Position numbers and translations under genes: made by a program. This document shows positions 36,684 through 45,182 of a stretch of 64,000 bases of DNA, one piece after another; within the stretch, counting starts at the first letter, position 1; every line of letters begins with the position of its first letter. Source of the DNA: Salinivirgaceae bacterium (GTDB lineage Bacteria > Bacteroidota > Bacteroidia > Bacteroidales > SZUA-534); assembly GCA_017527435.1 (NCBI GenBank), contig JAFXQB010000022.1:1-64000 (forward strand), in the 5' to 3' direction. The notes below the pieces were generated by a model. The model was not told where the DNA came from, made no database searches, and saw only the letters and a program-made list of their open reading frames with translations.

Positions 36684-36925
36684 CACAAAAATTATTTGCC
36701 TATGGCATAAACGGAAATTATTGATACACATATTATAATAGGGAAAAGCGAGTAGCTTGATTCTGGTCTTTTGAAACTTCGACAACTTCAAAATTATTTC
36801 CTGGAATTAAGCAACGATGGTTTCGCGCCTTTAGGCGTGAACTTTTCGTTGTAGTTAAGGGAATAATAGGTAGTCGAAGACCTCAAAAGACCTAATGAAA
36901 ACGAAAATGTGTCACGCTTTTTTTA
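36684..36925 (+). ncRNA. candidate rod-shaped non-coding RNA (6S-like architecture)
   Basis: Approximately 240 nt from the predicted start to a T8 run at 36918-36925. Nested pairing can be read by eye: 36765-36774/36883-36892 (10 bp), 36777-36783/36873-36879 (7 bp), 36794-36801/36860-36866 with one bulge, 36807-36810/36855-36858, 36812-36817/36846-36851 (6 bp) and an apical 8-bp stem 36822-36829/36834-36841 with loop TTTA. A basal stem AAAAGCG 36744-36750 / CGCTTTT 36915-36921 joins the T-run, as a terminator would. No reading frame is plausible. The long rod with an asymmetric internal loop (36784-36793 versus 36867-36872) recalls 6S RNA, but I cannot confirm homology; a leader of the downstream lipoprotein genes is the alternative. 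Confidence 0.55.
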
Positions 36926-36989
36926 TGTGTGTAGTTATGCACAACAAGACACAAAAACAATGTTTTACAAATTCAAAATTGAAAAAAAA

Positions 36990-37727
36990 ATGAAAACCGT
37001 ATTTAGATTTGGATTGATAGCCACGGTAATGGCTGCATTCACATTTACAAGTTGCTCAAAAGATGATAACGAGGATGTTAAGCCACAACCTGAACCAGAA
37101 CCAGAGCCAATAGTATATTCCGAAGTTGGCGTTTGGGAAAGTGGTCAGTATTTTATAGCATTAAATGAAGACCATACATTAACAGCATATGTTGCACCAA
37201 ATTTCATTGATGCTGGTTCATACTCAATAAGTGATGAAAAAATAATTACTTGTAAAAACAACTTTTATGTGAGAACAACCACGTACTCTATAAAAAGCAT
37301 AGATGATAAAAATATGAGAGTTGATGTTAAATACGTCGATGATGAAGGAAATGAAAAAAGTACGAGTTTGAATTTAGTGAAAAGCGACAAAGAAGCGCCG
37401 TCAAGAAGTAATCCTTTAGTGGGGAAAACCTATAATTTCTTGACAAACTATTTTGGAACTGTCACTTACTCATTTGAGAGTGATAATTTAGGGATGAAAA
37501 CATCCACAAATAAAAATGCATCAAGATGTCCAATACGTTTGTTTTATATCACGATTGAAGACTTATGCTATTTTAAAGGATATAATTATTCACAAGCCGT
37601 ACAAGTAGTTTCCGTAGGTGGATGGAATGATAGTGATATGAGTAATTTGGAAGTACTTCGATTTACTATGGGCGCTGGCGGTGTAATAACAGATATGACA
37701 AATGTTTCAAAAGATGTACTCAAATGA
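36990..37727 (+). CDS. hypothetical lipoprotein
   Basis: A 245-residue lipoprotein: signal peptide RFGLIATVMAAFTFTSC with lipobox ending at Cys ~20, then an acidic linker (PQPEPEPEPIVY). The mature part is beta-rich with no recognised catalytic motif. A segment PLVGKTYNFLTNYFG matches LVGKTYAAF of the next gene. The gene is A+T-rich compared with serA and the DUF1015 gene. ATG 36990 is chosen because the signal peptide starts there. It could encode a small outer-membrane or surface lipoprotein of unknown role. Confidence 0.75.
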   Translation: MKTVFRFGLIATVMAAFTFTSCSKDDNEDVKPQPEPEPEPIVYSEVGVWESGQYFIALNEDHTLTAYVAPNFIDAGSYSISDEKIITCKNNFYVRTTTYSIKSIDDKNMRVDVKYVDDEGNEKSTSLNLVKSDKEAPSRSNPLVGKTYNFLTNYFGTVTYSFESDNLGMKTSTNKNASRCPIRLFYITIEDLCYFKGYNYSQAVQVVSVGGWNDSDMSNLEVLRFTMGAGGVITDMTNVSKDVLK

Positions 37728-37750
37728 TTGTTTCCACAAACAAAAATAAA

Positions 37751-38155
37751 ATGAAGAATCTAATTAGATTAGGAATGATAGCTGCAGTTTTGGCTACATT
37801 CATATTTACGAGCTGCTCAAAAGATGAAGAAGAGTTTTCTTTAGTTGGAAAAACATATGCAGCCTTTAGTTACCATTCAAATGCTTATAATGGTACTATA
37901 ATTCAAACAGATGGCTATGATGCGTATGATGTGTACCGTTTTATTTCCGATACAGAATGCGAAGTATCAACCAGAAAAAATTCACCCACAGGTGGAATTA
38001 TTGGGGATATAGATATTGACACATATACCCTAGACTACCCTACAATAAAAATCAAATGTAATGAAGAGTACACTGCGACAGGAACTTTTATTAATCAGGA
38101 AACTTTTAGAATAACGTGGAAAAATGGTAAAATTTTAGAATACATAAAACAGTAA
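37751..38155 (+). CDS. hypothetical lipoprotein, paralogue of the preceding gene
   Basis: A 134-residue lipoprotein. Its signal peptide (IRLGMIAAVLATFIFTSCSK) is nearly the same as that of the preceding gene, and LVGKTYAAF follows the linker. It corresponds to a shortened version: signal peptide joined directly to the C-terminal-type domain. It starts 23 bases after the previous stop, so the two form an operon. A+T-rich; function unknown. Confidence 0.72.
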   Translation: MKNLIRLGMIAAVLATFIFTSCSKDEEEFSLVGKTYAAFSYHSNAYNGTIIQTDGYDAYDVYRFISDTECEVSTRKNSPTGGIIGDIDIDTYTLDYPTIKIKCNEEYTATGTFINQETFRITWKNGKILEYIKQ

Positions 38156-38171
38156 TACGTTTGATTGTTTT

Positions 38172-38220
38172 GAAAACTGCCCAACCTGCCAAAAACGGAT
38201 TGGGCAGTTTTCATTTGTTT
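38172..38220 (+). terminator. intrinsic terminator of the lipoprotein pair
   Basis: 13-bp stem GAAAACTGCCCAA / TTGGGCAGTTTTC with a 15-base loop. Confidence 0.85.
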
Positions 38221-38239
38221 GTCGCCCAAAGCGTGCATT

Positions 38240-38310
38240 CTTTCCGTGTTTTTCGCGCTTTCCGTGGTAAAAATCCTCTGTGAAAATCAGAGTTCCCGAT
38301 GACAATCGGG
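38240..38310. repeat. dispersed repeat, inverted copy, with CCCGAT-GACA-ATCGGG hairpin
   Basis: TTTCCGTGTTTTTCGCGCTTTCCGTGG-type words are followed by the hairpin at 38295-38310; compare 11867-11930. Confidence 0.55.
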
Positions 38311-38435
38311 ACTGTGTAGTCAGTGCGAGAAATCAACATTACACTTTATTCAAATTTTTATACATTCGCACGCTGGACCGAACAGCGCATCGGTGAAGCA
38401 ATACAATTGTAAATCAATAAAATAAACAATAGAAA

Positions 38436-39683
38436 ATGGCAACAGTAAAACCATTCAAAGGCGTTAGACCGCCGAAAGCGATTATCGAGAAATTGGCGTG
38501 CCTGCCCTACGATGTGATGAACACCGAAGAGGCCGCAAAAATGGCCGCTGGCAAGCCCGAGAGCCTGCTGCACGTCACACGCGCCGAAATTGACTGCCCC
38601 GCTGGCACCGACATCCACTCGGCCACCGTTTACAACAAGGCTGTCGATAACTATAAGATGTTCAAGCAGAAAGGCTGGCTGGTGCAAGATGCCGAGCCGA
38701 AGTTCTACATCTACGCGCAAACAATGAACGGCCGCACGCAGTACGGCATTGTGGGCGCCGCGTCGTGTGAGGATTACAACACGGGCATTATTAAGAAGCA
38801 CGAACTCACCCGCCCCGACAAAGAGGAGGACCGTATGGTGCTGACTCGCTACCTGAACGCCAACATTGAGCCTGTTTTCTTCTCGTATAAGGCTGTGCCA
38901 GAGATTGATGCCATTGTTGCCGACATTGTCAAGAATCAGAAACCCGACTACGATTTTGTTGCTGAGGACGGATTCGGACACACCTTCTGGCCTGTTAACT
39001 CTACCGAGACAAACAAGCGGATTGAGGAACTGTTCGCAACCAAGGTGCCATACTGCTATGTTGCTGACGGTCACCACCGTACGGCTGCCGCAGCCCGCAT
39101 CGGTCTTGAGAAGAAAAGCCAGAATCCGAACCATACTGGCAAAGAGGAATACAACTTCTTTATGGCAGTTCATTTCCCTGACAATCAGTTGAATATTATC
39201 GACTACAACCGCGTCTGCAAAGACCTGAACGGCTTGAGCGAGGCAGAGTTTATGCAGAAACTCGATAAATGCTTCACCGTCACCAAGATGGGTGCTGACA
39301 TTTACAAGCCGGCACAGTTGCACGAGTTCAGTATGTATATGGACGGCAACTGGTACAAACTCAACTCAAAGCCAGGCACTTACAACGACTCCGACCCGAT
39401 TGGCGTGCTCGACGTGACCATTCTGTCGAACCACGTTTTAGACGAAATTCTGGGCGTGAAAGACCTGCGCACCACTACCCGCGTTGAGTTTGTGGGCGGC
39501 ATTCGCGGCCTGGGTGAACTGAAACGCCGAGTTGACAACGGCGAGATGAAATGCGCCTTCGCACTCTACCCCGTCTCTATGAAACAACTCATCGACATTG
39601 CCGATTCGGGCAACATTATGCCGCCCAAAACCACCTGGTTTGAGCCGAAACTGCGCTCGGGACTGGTGATTCACGAGTTGTAA
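38436..39683 (+). CDS. DUF1015 family protein, probable member of the serine pathway
   Basis: A 415-residue protein of the DUF1015 (COG4198) family. Family segments: VKPFKGVRPPKAI at the N-terminus, LPYDVMNTEEA, HELTRPDKEEDR, PYCYVADGHHRTAAAAR (a striking DGHHR motif), FFMAVHFPDNQLNI, and VEFVGGIRGLGELKRRV near the end. The reaction is not established to my knowledge. In Bacteroides the homologue directly follows serC-serA, and no serB is visible here, so a role in serine synthesis is an inference. In this genome it is separated from serA by about 2 kb of inserted sequence. Confidence 0.85.
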   Translation: MATVKPFKGVRPPKAIIEKLACLPYDVMNTEEAAKMAAGKPESLLHVTRAEIDCPAGTDIHSATVYNKAVDNYKMFKQKGWLVQDAEPKFYIYAQTMNGRTQYGIVGAASCEDYNTGIIKKHELTRPDKEEDRMVLTRYLNANIEPVFFSYKAVPEIDAIVADIVKNQKPDYDFVAEDGFGHTFWPVNSTETNKRIEELFATKVPYCYVADGHHRTAAAARIGLEKKSQNPNHTGKEEYNFFMAVHFPDNQLNIIDYNRVCKDLNGLSEAEFMQKLDKCFTVTKMGADIYKPAQLHEFSMYMDGNWYKLNSKPGTYNDSDPIGVLDVTILSNHVLDEILGVKDLRTTTRVEFVGGIRGLGELKRRVDNGEMKCAFALYPVSMKQLIDIADSGNIMPPKTTWFEPKLRSGLVIHEL

Positions 39684-39709
39684 CACATCGAAACAAATGC
39701 GTACCTGAT

Positions 39710-39749
39710 TGCCCATCAATGATTTCCAACCTTTGATGGGCATTTTTCT
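39710..39749 (+). terminator. intrinsic terminator of the DUF1015 gene
   Basis: TGCCCATCAA / TTGATGGGCA 10-bp stem followed by five T. Confidence 0.9.
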
Positions 39750-39790
39750 GCAAACAATAAATAAAAATGTTCGCATTTGGGCGATTTTTA

Positions 39791-39798
39791 TATTTTTG
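39791..39798 (+). promoter_or_regulatory. -7 element TATTTTTG of purU
   Basis: It matches TAnnTTTG, 22 bases before the ATG; no clear -33 box. Confidence 0.45.
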
Positions 39799-39820
39799 GT
39801 CGATTTGAAAAAACAAGTAA

Positions 39821-40687
39821 ATGAATAAAACAGTTAACACTGCCACAATTCTTATGCACTGCGATGACCAGATTGGCATTGTGGCAAAAGTTACGGAATT
39901 TATACAGAACAACCGGGGCAACATTCTGGCTCTCGACCAGCACGTTGACCACGAGGAAGGCCAGTTCTTTATGCGCATTATGTGGGATTTGGCCGAATTT
40001 GCCATTCCGAAAGACAAGATTCAGGACTACTTCCAGACGCTGATTGCATCGGCCTACAATATGCAGTTCAAGGTTTATTTCTCTGAAGACAAGCCGCGTA
40101 TGGCGCTGTTTGTTTCGAAGATGGACCACTGCCTGTTCGACATTCTGGCGCGTTACCAGGGCCGCGAATGGAACGTTGAGATTCCGCTCGTAATCAGCAA
40201 TCACGAAGATTTGCGCTCGGTGGTTGAGCAGTTCGGAATACCATTCTACTGCTTCCCCATCACCAAAGACAACAAGGAAGCGCAGGAAGCCAAAGAATTG
40301 GAACTGCTTGATAAATACAACATTACGTTTGTTGTGCTGGCGCGATATATGCAGATAATCTCGTCAGAATTCATCAGCAAGTATCCGAACAAGATTATCA
40401 ACATCCACCACTCTTTCCTACCCGCTTTTACAGGCGCTAAACCCTATCACGCAGCCTACAAGCGCGGTGTGAAGATTATCGGCGCCACATCGCACTACGT
40501 CACAACCGACCTCGACGAAGGACCGATTATTGAGCAGGACGTTACCCGCATCACCCACCGCGACACGGTTGACGACCTTGTGCTGAAGGGCCGCGATTTG
40601 GAAAAAATTGTACTTTCACGGGCAATAAATCTGCACATTCAGCGCAAGACACTTGTGTACAACAATAAAACAATTGTATTTTCGTAA
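39821..40687 (+). CDS. purU: formyltetrahydrofolate deformylase
   Basis: Hydrolyses 10-formyl-THF to THF and formate, balancing the one-carbon pool and supplying formate for purine synthesis. Of 288 residues, the first ~85 form an ACT domain (TILMHCDDQIGIVAKVTEFI) and the rest a formyl-transferase fold with MALFVSKMDHCLFDIL, IPLVISNHEDLRSV, and the catalytic set INIHHSFLPAFTGAKPY and GATSHYVTTDLDEGPII (His, Asp). Complete and typical. It is followed after 33 bp by a TPR gene. Confidence 0.96.
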   Translation: MNKTVNTATILMHCDDQIGIVAKVTEFIQNNRGNILALDQHVDHEEGQFFMRIMWDLAEFAIPKDKIQDYFQTLIASAYNMQFKVYFSEDKPRMALFVSKMDHCLFDILARYQGREWNVEIPLVISNHEDLRSVVEQFGIPFYCFPITKDNKEAQEAKELELLDKYNITFVVLARYMQIISSEFISKYPNKIINIHHSFLPAFTGAKPYHAAYKRGVKIIGATSHYVTTDLDEGPIIEQDVTRITHRDTVDDLVLKGRDLEKIVLSRAINLHIQRKTLVYNNKTIVFS

Positions 40688-40720
40688 TAACAATATCACT
40701 AATCACTAAACTTTAAAAAA

Positions 40721-41425
40721 ATGAAACACTTATTATCAATTGCATTGGTTGCCATGGCATTGAGCCTGAACGCTCAAACCACTGAAGCACCAGAAGATTT
40801 TGTCAACAAAGGCAACGCCGCTGTCCAACTGAAGGATTACAAAGGCGCCTTTGAGAACTATCAGAAGGCTTTTACGCTGTATGAGAAACAGGGCAAGGCA
40901 AAAGACATTGCCCCTGAAACCATCTACAACGCTGGCTACTGCGCCCACAAGGCAAATCTGCACGACGATGCCATCACCTATCTGAAAAAGGCCATCGAAC
41001 TTAACGTGAAGGAAGCTCGTCCTTACCAGAACCTTGCTGAAACTTACAAGGCAAAGAAAGACAACGAAATGTATGAAAAGACTCTTGAAGAAGGCTTGGC
41101 CAAATATCCAAACGACAAGGCTCTTAACAAGCTGATGGCCAACCTTTATGTTCAAAAAGCTAACGTTTTCTACAAAAAGGGCAACGAAATCAAGAAGGCT
41201 GCCAACGACAGCGGCTTGAGCCAAACCGACGCAGATGCATACAATGCTGAACTCGACAAATCGAAAGCCGAGTTTGAACAGGCTCTTCCGCTTGTCGAGA
41301 AAGCCTACAAGTATGACAGCAAGAACAAGAACGCTCTGAAAATTTTGCAAAACGTCTACACCGCACTCGACCGTCCGGAAGATGCAGAGAAAATCAAAGC
41401 AGAACTTGATGCTTTGCAGAAATAA
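40721..41425 (+). CDS. secreted tetratricopeptide-repeat protein
   Basis: A 234-residue protein with signal peptide MKHLLSIALVAMALSLNAQ. TPR units are clear: NKGNAAVQLKDYKGAFENYQ, AGYCAHKANLHDDAITYLKK, and later FEQALPLVEKAYKYDSKN. A Lys/Ala-rich coiled segment is inserted at ~140-175. It is likely a periplasmic scaffold; partner unknown. It may be co-transcribed with purU, and ends at a strong terminator. Confidence 0.82.
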   Translation: MKHLLSIALVAMALSLNAQTTEAPEDFVNKGNAAVQLKDYKGAFENYQKAFTLYEKQGKAKDIAPETIYNAGYCAHKANLHDDAITYLKKAIELNVKEARPYQNLAETYKAKKDNEMYEKTLEEGLAKYPNDKALNKLMANLYVQKANVFYKKGNEIKKAANDSGLSQTDADAYNAELDKSKAEFEQALPLVEKAYKYDSKNKNALKILQNVYTALDRPEDAEKIKAELDALQK

Positions 41426-41449
41426 TTGACTAATAATCTGCTAACAGAT

Positions 41450-41485
41450 AATCCCCTGTGGCTTATGGCTGCGGGGGATTTTTTT
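41450..41485 (+). terminator. intrinsic terminator of the TPR gene
   Basis: AATCCCC...GGGGATT with a 17-base loop and seven or more T. Confidence 0.82.
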
Positions 41486-41504
41486 GTCTATGTAGTTGTA
41501 GATT

Positions 41505-42143
41505 TTATCTGACACTGCTTTGTAGCACCGCTTTCGACTCTGGTCCGCAATTCATAACAAGGTCGATAACCGACAGATTTGGAATGAAGCCGAATCGCTC
41601 GTCGAAAACCTGCGTGTAAGGCTGCGGCGCAAAGTGCGGGTCGGCCGATTGGTGCGACTGCTTCGGATGGATTGTGTTGCGATAGTCGGGACAATCGGGG
41701 GTGTGCACGTAATCGGCGGTCAGGGCCGTGTTATCGGGCGTTTTCAGCCATTTTAAGCACACTTCGAGTATTGCGCGGTTATAGTCAAGCAGAAAATCGT
41801 AACAGCGCTCGTAGAACGGCAAAATGTCGTCGGCATAGTAGTCGAAAAACGGCGATGACTTGTAGAGCGATCGAATGGTGTTGAAATGGTTCTTCTGCCA
41901 AGGTGTTTGGTATGCAATGCGAATGTCGCGCGTCATTGGGTTGTGTGTATCGCTCTTAAGAATAGGCACTTGCAGCGTCTGCACACAGTTGGGGCCGTAG
42001 AGCGCGCAGCGGTTGCGGTAACTCTGCTTCGGAAAGGTCTCGAACTGCTCAATCAGCACCTTATTGTGGCTGACAATCTTTGTAAACCATTGAACTGGCG
42101 CCCAATAGGCGGTGCTTAAAAGGCAAGTGCTGTTTTCGAGCAT
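41505..42143 (-). CDS. WbqC-family protein
   Basis: A 212-residue WbqC-like protein: CLLSTAYWAPVQWFTKIVSH at the N-terminus, SYRNRCALYGPNCVQTLQVP, and later LPFYERCYDFLLDYNRAIL and QVFDERFGFIPNLSVIDLVM. The family occurs in O-antigen and other glycan clusters and is suspected to modify or transfer sugar-linked groups; the reaction is not known to me. It is four bases downstream of the ROK kinase gene on the same strand. Start ATG 42143 chosen; earlier codons overlap the ROK gene end. Confidence 0.88.
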   Translation of the reverse strand: MLENSTCLLSTAYWAPVQWFTKIVSHNKVLIEQFETFPKQSYRNRCALYGPNCVQTLQVPILKSDTHNPMTRDIRIAYQTPWQKNHFNTIRSLYKSSPFFDYYADDILPFYERCYDFLLDYNRAILEVCLKWLKTPDNTALTADYVHTPDCPDYRNTIHPKQSHQSADPHFAPQPYTQVFDERFGFIPNLSVIDLVMNCGPESKAVLQSSVR

Positions 42144-42147
42144 AGCG

Positions 42148-43092
42148 TTACAGATTAAACGAAACCAGCGCGGCTGAACCGAGAATTGCCGCATCGTCGC
42201 CCAACTGCGACGGCAACACCTGCGTCTTGTTCTTGAAGATATTCAGCATATTGGCTTCCATCGAGCGGCGGACAGGCTCAAACAGAATCTCGCCTGCCTT
42301 TGCCAAACCGCCAAACAAAAATATTGCTTGCGGACTTGTAATTGCCACAAAATCAGCCAATGCACGTCCCAGCATTTCGCCCGTAAACTCAAAAACTTCT
42401 CGTGCAATGGCATCACCACGACCTGCCGCCTGCGACACTATCAAAGCCGTCAGTTCGCTGTTCGGAATTGAGCGTAACTCGCTATCAATATTGCGTTTAG
42501 CCAGCAATTCGGTTGCCGTACGCACCACGCCCGTGGCCGACACGTAGGTCTCAAGGCAGCCTTTGCGTCCGCAGCCGCAGTCGCGCCCGCCACGCTCAAC
42601 AATCACGTGACCGCACTCGCCTGCAAATCCGTCGTGGCCGTAGAGCATCTTGCCGCCAGTCACAATGCCGCTGCCCAGACCCGTTCCAAGGGTAATCTCA
42701 ATGAAATCGGTCATTCCCTTTGCGCCGCCGTACACCATCTCGCCAATGGCAGCGGCGTTGGCATCGTTGGTCAGGAAGACGGGCACACCAAACTGATTTT
42801 TAAAGGTTTCCACAATCTTCACCACGCCCTTCCACGGCAGGTTGGCGGCATTCTCAATGCAACCGCTGAAGTAGTTGCCGTTGGCTGCCCCAATGCCGAT
42901 TCCCGACAGTTCGGCGCCAGTGGTTTGTCCAAGCAACTGGCGGATTCCATCGAAAACCTGATTCACATAATCCTGAAAATCAGAGTTGTTTCGTGTACTA
43001 ATGTTGCCGCGTGCAACAATCCGTCCGCTCTCGTCAACAAGGCCGAAAGCGGTGTTTGTGCCACCTATATCGATTCCAACTGATAATTTCAT
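42148..43092 (-). CDS. ROK family sugar kinase (glucokinase-like)
   Basis: A 314-residue ROK kinase. Visible: phosphate-1 motif SVGIDIGGTNTAFGLVDE, sugar site LTNDANAAAIGEM with catalytic Asp, IEITLGTGLGSGIV, the ROK zinc motif GHVIVERGG...CGCGRKGCLETYVS, and the adenosine motif IFLFGGLAKAG. It probably phosphorylates glucose or an N-acyl-mannosamine/glucosamine; exact sugar not readable. Forms a pair with the wbqC-like gene. Confidence 0.93.
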   Translation of the reverse strand: MKLSVGIDIGGTNTAFGLVDESGRIVARGNISTRNNSDFQDYVNQVFDGIRQLLGQTTGAELSGIGIGAANGNYFSGCIENAANLPWKGVVKIVETFKNQFGVPVFLTNDANAAAIGEMVYGGAKGMTDFIEITLGTGLGSGIVTGGKMLYGHDGFAGECGHVIVERGGRDCGCGRKGCLETYVSATGVVRTATELLAKRNIDSELRSIPNSELTALIVSQAAGRGDAIAREVFEFTGEMLGRALADFVAITSPQAIFLFGGLAKAGEILFEPVRRSMEANMLNIFKNKTQVLPSQLGDDAAILGSAALVSFNL

Positions 43093-43134
43093 ATTATTTT
43101 GTTTTTCTGTTAATTCTGTAAATTATTTAAATAT

Positions 43135-43812
43135 TTAGTTCAAGGTTTTAACCGTCACGCTGTTTAATTTGTTTTTTATTCTCTGACACGCTTCAATGTG
43201 CATAATCCAGTGTCTGGAAAATGGCATCTGTATAAGTCCGCGTAAATCTTTATTGCACCAATAATCAATCAGCCAAACAGCATTCTCGTCCGTGCTGACC
43301 ACACCTAATGCTTCCAGTTTTTTCCTTCGTTCACTCGTGACCTTAATCTTAAGATTGCTAAATGTCAGGTTGCGCAACATTTCTTCTGTACTCTTCTTTA
43401 CATCAGCAATATACGAATACAATTCATCTATATTCAGCCGCATCGTAAAATCACGAATCTGTTCCTTAACGAGTTCATTTCCAGTTGTTATTATCGGCGA
43501 GTTGATGCGGTTCTGATAGTTCCCCGAAAACAATATCTCTTCATCACCGCAAACGAGAGTGTGTGCGACAATGTCTTCAATCCTGAAAATATGCCATATA
43601 GAATAAGCGATATTCTTGCTGTGATAACCGTCTGCATTCATAAATGGCATAGAATCAAAATCTTCTCTATTAAGTTCTTTCCTAAATGAAAGCAACGTAT
43701 TCATAAGTTCGTTTCGCAATCCGAAAAGAACGTCCTTCCCTTGATCAAAAGTATCAGTCTTTCTAATCAGCGACTGCATTCTTTTATTCTGTTCAGACCA
43801 TTCTTTATTCAT
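43135..43812 (-). CDS. DinB-like metal-binding four-helix-bundle protein
   Basis: A protein of about 225 residues whose helices carry IAYSIWHIFRIEDIVAHTLV and SRHWIMHIEACQRI; the histidines match the metal-triad positions of DinB/YfiT-like thiol-dependent enzymes. The exact function is unknown. The gene is A+T-rich relative to its neighbours. I use ATG 43812 (MNKEWSEQN) rather than TTG 43830. A heptamer repeat lies just upstream of its start. Confidence 0.68.
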   Translation of the reverse strand: MNKEWSEQNKRMQSLIRKTDTFDQGKDVLFGLRNELMNTLLSFRKELNREDFDSMPFMNADGYHSKNIAYSIWHIFRIEDIVAHTLVCGDEEILFSGNYQNRINSPIITTGNELVKEQIRDFTMRLNIDELYSYIADVKKSTEEMLRNLTFSNLKIKVTSERRKKLEALGVVSTDENAVWLIDYWCNKDLRGLIQMPFSRHWIMHIEACQRIKNKLNSVTVKTLN

Positions 43813-43837
43813 ATCGTTTATATGCTTCAATATTTAG

Positions 43838-43872
43838 GAATTCCTAAATCCTAACTCCTAAATCCTAACTTC
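43838..43872. repeat. heptamer array CCTAAAT / CCTAACT at the MFS 3' end
   Basis: Four to five units. Read on the minus strand the MFS stop codon TAG is part of the first unit (TTAGGAT). Confidence 0.85.
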
Positions 43873-45139
43873 TTACGTGCTTGTATTTGAATATGATAGC
43901 AAACGAAATTGCCACCACCAATGCAAACGCCGCAAACACGTACCAAGCCTGCGACCAGCCCTGCATCATATCGAACGACGGTTCTCCCAATCGGTGGTAA
44001 ACTAATCGGTTAACCACCATCTGCGAAAGCAGCGAGCCAACTGTCGCGCCAAGGCCGTTGGTCATCATCATAAACACACCCTGCGCGCTCGAGCGGATGT
44101 CGTCGGTGGTGTTTTGGTCAACAAATAGCGAGCCGCTGATGTTGAAAAAGTCGAACGCAACGCCGTAAACAATCATCGAAAGGACAAAAAGCCAAACTCC
44201 GCCTTCGGGGTCTCCCAAACCGAAGAATCCGAAGCGGCAAACCCACGCCAGCATCGAAATCAGCATCACTTTTTTAATACCTAACCGCTTCAAAAAGAAT
44301 GGAATAAGAAGAATGCACAGCGTCTCGGAAACCTGCGAGAGCGAACTCAACATTATGTTGTGACGAACTGCGAATGCGTCCGCATAGTCGGGATTTTGAC
44401 CGAAGTCGCTCATAAAAGTGCCCGCAAAACCGAACGTCACCTGAAGGCACATTCCGAGCATAAACGAGAAAATGAAGAACTGCCGCATCTGTCGGTTGCC
44501 AAAGAGCGTAAACGCCCGCAGCCCGAGCGCTTCAACTATCGACGCCGAGCGTTTGCCGCCGCTTGTGGGGCAGTTGGGCAGCGTGAAGGCATAAACGGCC
44601 AACACTAGCGACCACGCCGCCGAAATGAACAACTGGCGGTAATCTTCCTTAAAATCAGTCAAATCGACAATCCACATCGACACAATGAAACCTATGGTAC
44701 CGAAAACGCGAATTGGCGGATAGGCGCTCATCGTGTCCATCCCCGCGCGCTCTAACGCATTGTACGACACCGAGATACCAAGCGCCACCGTCGGCATAAA
44801 GAACGCCACGCTGGCGGCATAGAACGGGAATATCTGCGCGAAAGTGACATCGGCGCCATATCGCAGTCCCATCAATCCTGCCATAGCCATAAAGACTGCG
44901 GCCAGCCCCTGACACATTCCGAGCAGCCGCTGGGCAGGAATCCATTTGTCGGCCACAATGCCCATCAAGGCTGGCATAAAAAGCGACACAATGCCCTGCA
45001 CGGCGAAAAATGCTCCAATGCTTGTGCCCATTCCGATATTGCCTAAATAGATGCCAAGCGAACTCAAATATGCACCCCAAACGGCGTATATCATCAGGTT
45101 CATTGCAACGAGTCGAATCTTTAAACCTAAATTATTCAT
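43865..45139 (-). CDS. MFS transporter, nucleoside:H+ symporter family (NupG/XapB-like)
   Basis: A 424-residue protein with about 12 hydrophobic segments. The N-terminal pattern RLVAMNLMIYAVWGAYLSSLG and GIVADKWIPAQRLLGMCQGL (loop 2-3 MFS signature) and APPIRVFGTIGFIVSMWIVD-type YPPIRVFGTIGFI are those of the nucleoside H+ symporter family. It should import nucleosides; specificity unknown. ATG 45139 is chosen because the first membrane helix follows at once. The stop codon is inside a heptamer array. Confidence 0.9.
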   Translation of the reverse strand: MNNLGLKIRLVAMNLMIYAVWGAYLSSLGIYLGNIGMGTSIGAFFAVQGIVSLFMPALMGIVADKWIPAQRLLGMCQGLAAVFMAMAGLMGLRYGADVTFAQIFPFYAASVAFFMPTVALGISVSYNALERAGMDTMSAYPPIRVFGTIGFIVSMWIVDLTDFKEDYRQLFISAAWSLVLAVYAFTLPNCPTSGGKRSASIVEALGLRAFTLFGNRQMRQFFIFSFMLGMCLQVTFGFAGTFMSDFGQNPDYADAFAVRHNIMLSSLSQVSETLCILLIPFFLKRLGIKKVMLISMLAWVCRFGFFGLGDPEGGVWLFVLSMIVYGVAFDFFNISGSLFVDQNTTDDIRSSAQGVFMMMTNGLGATVGSLLSQMVVNRLVYHRLGEPSFDMMQGWSQAWYVFAAFALVVAISFAIIFKYKHVRS

Positions 45140-45182
45140 CTTATAGTGTTTTAATGCGTTTATATAAAGCAAAAGTTTAATT

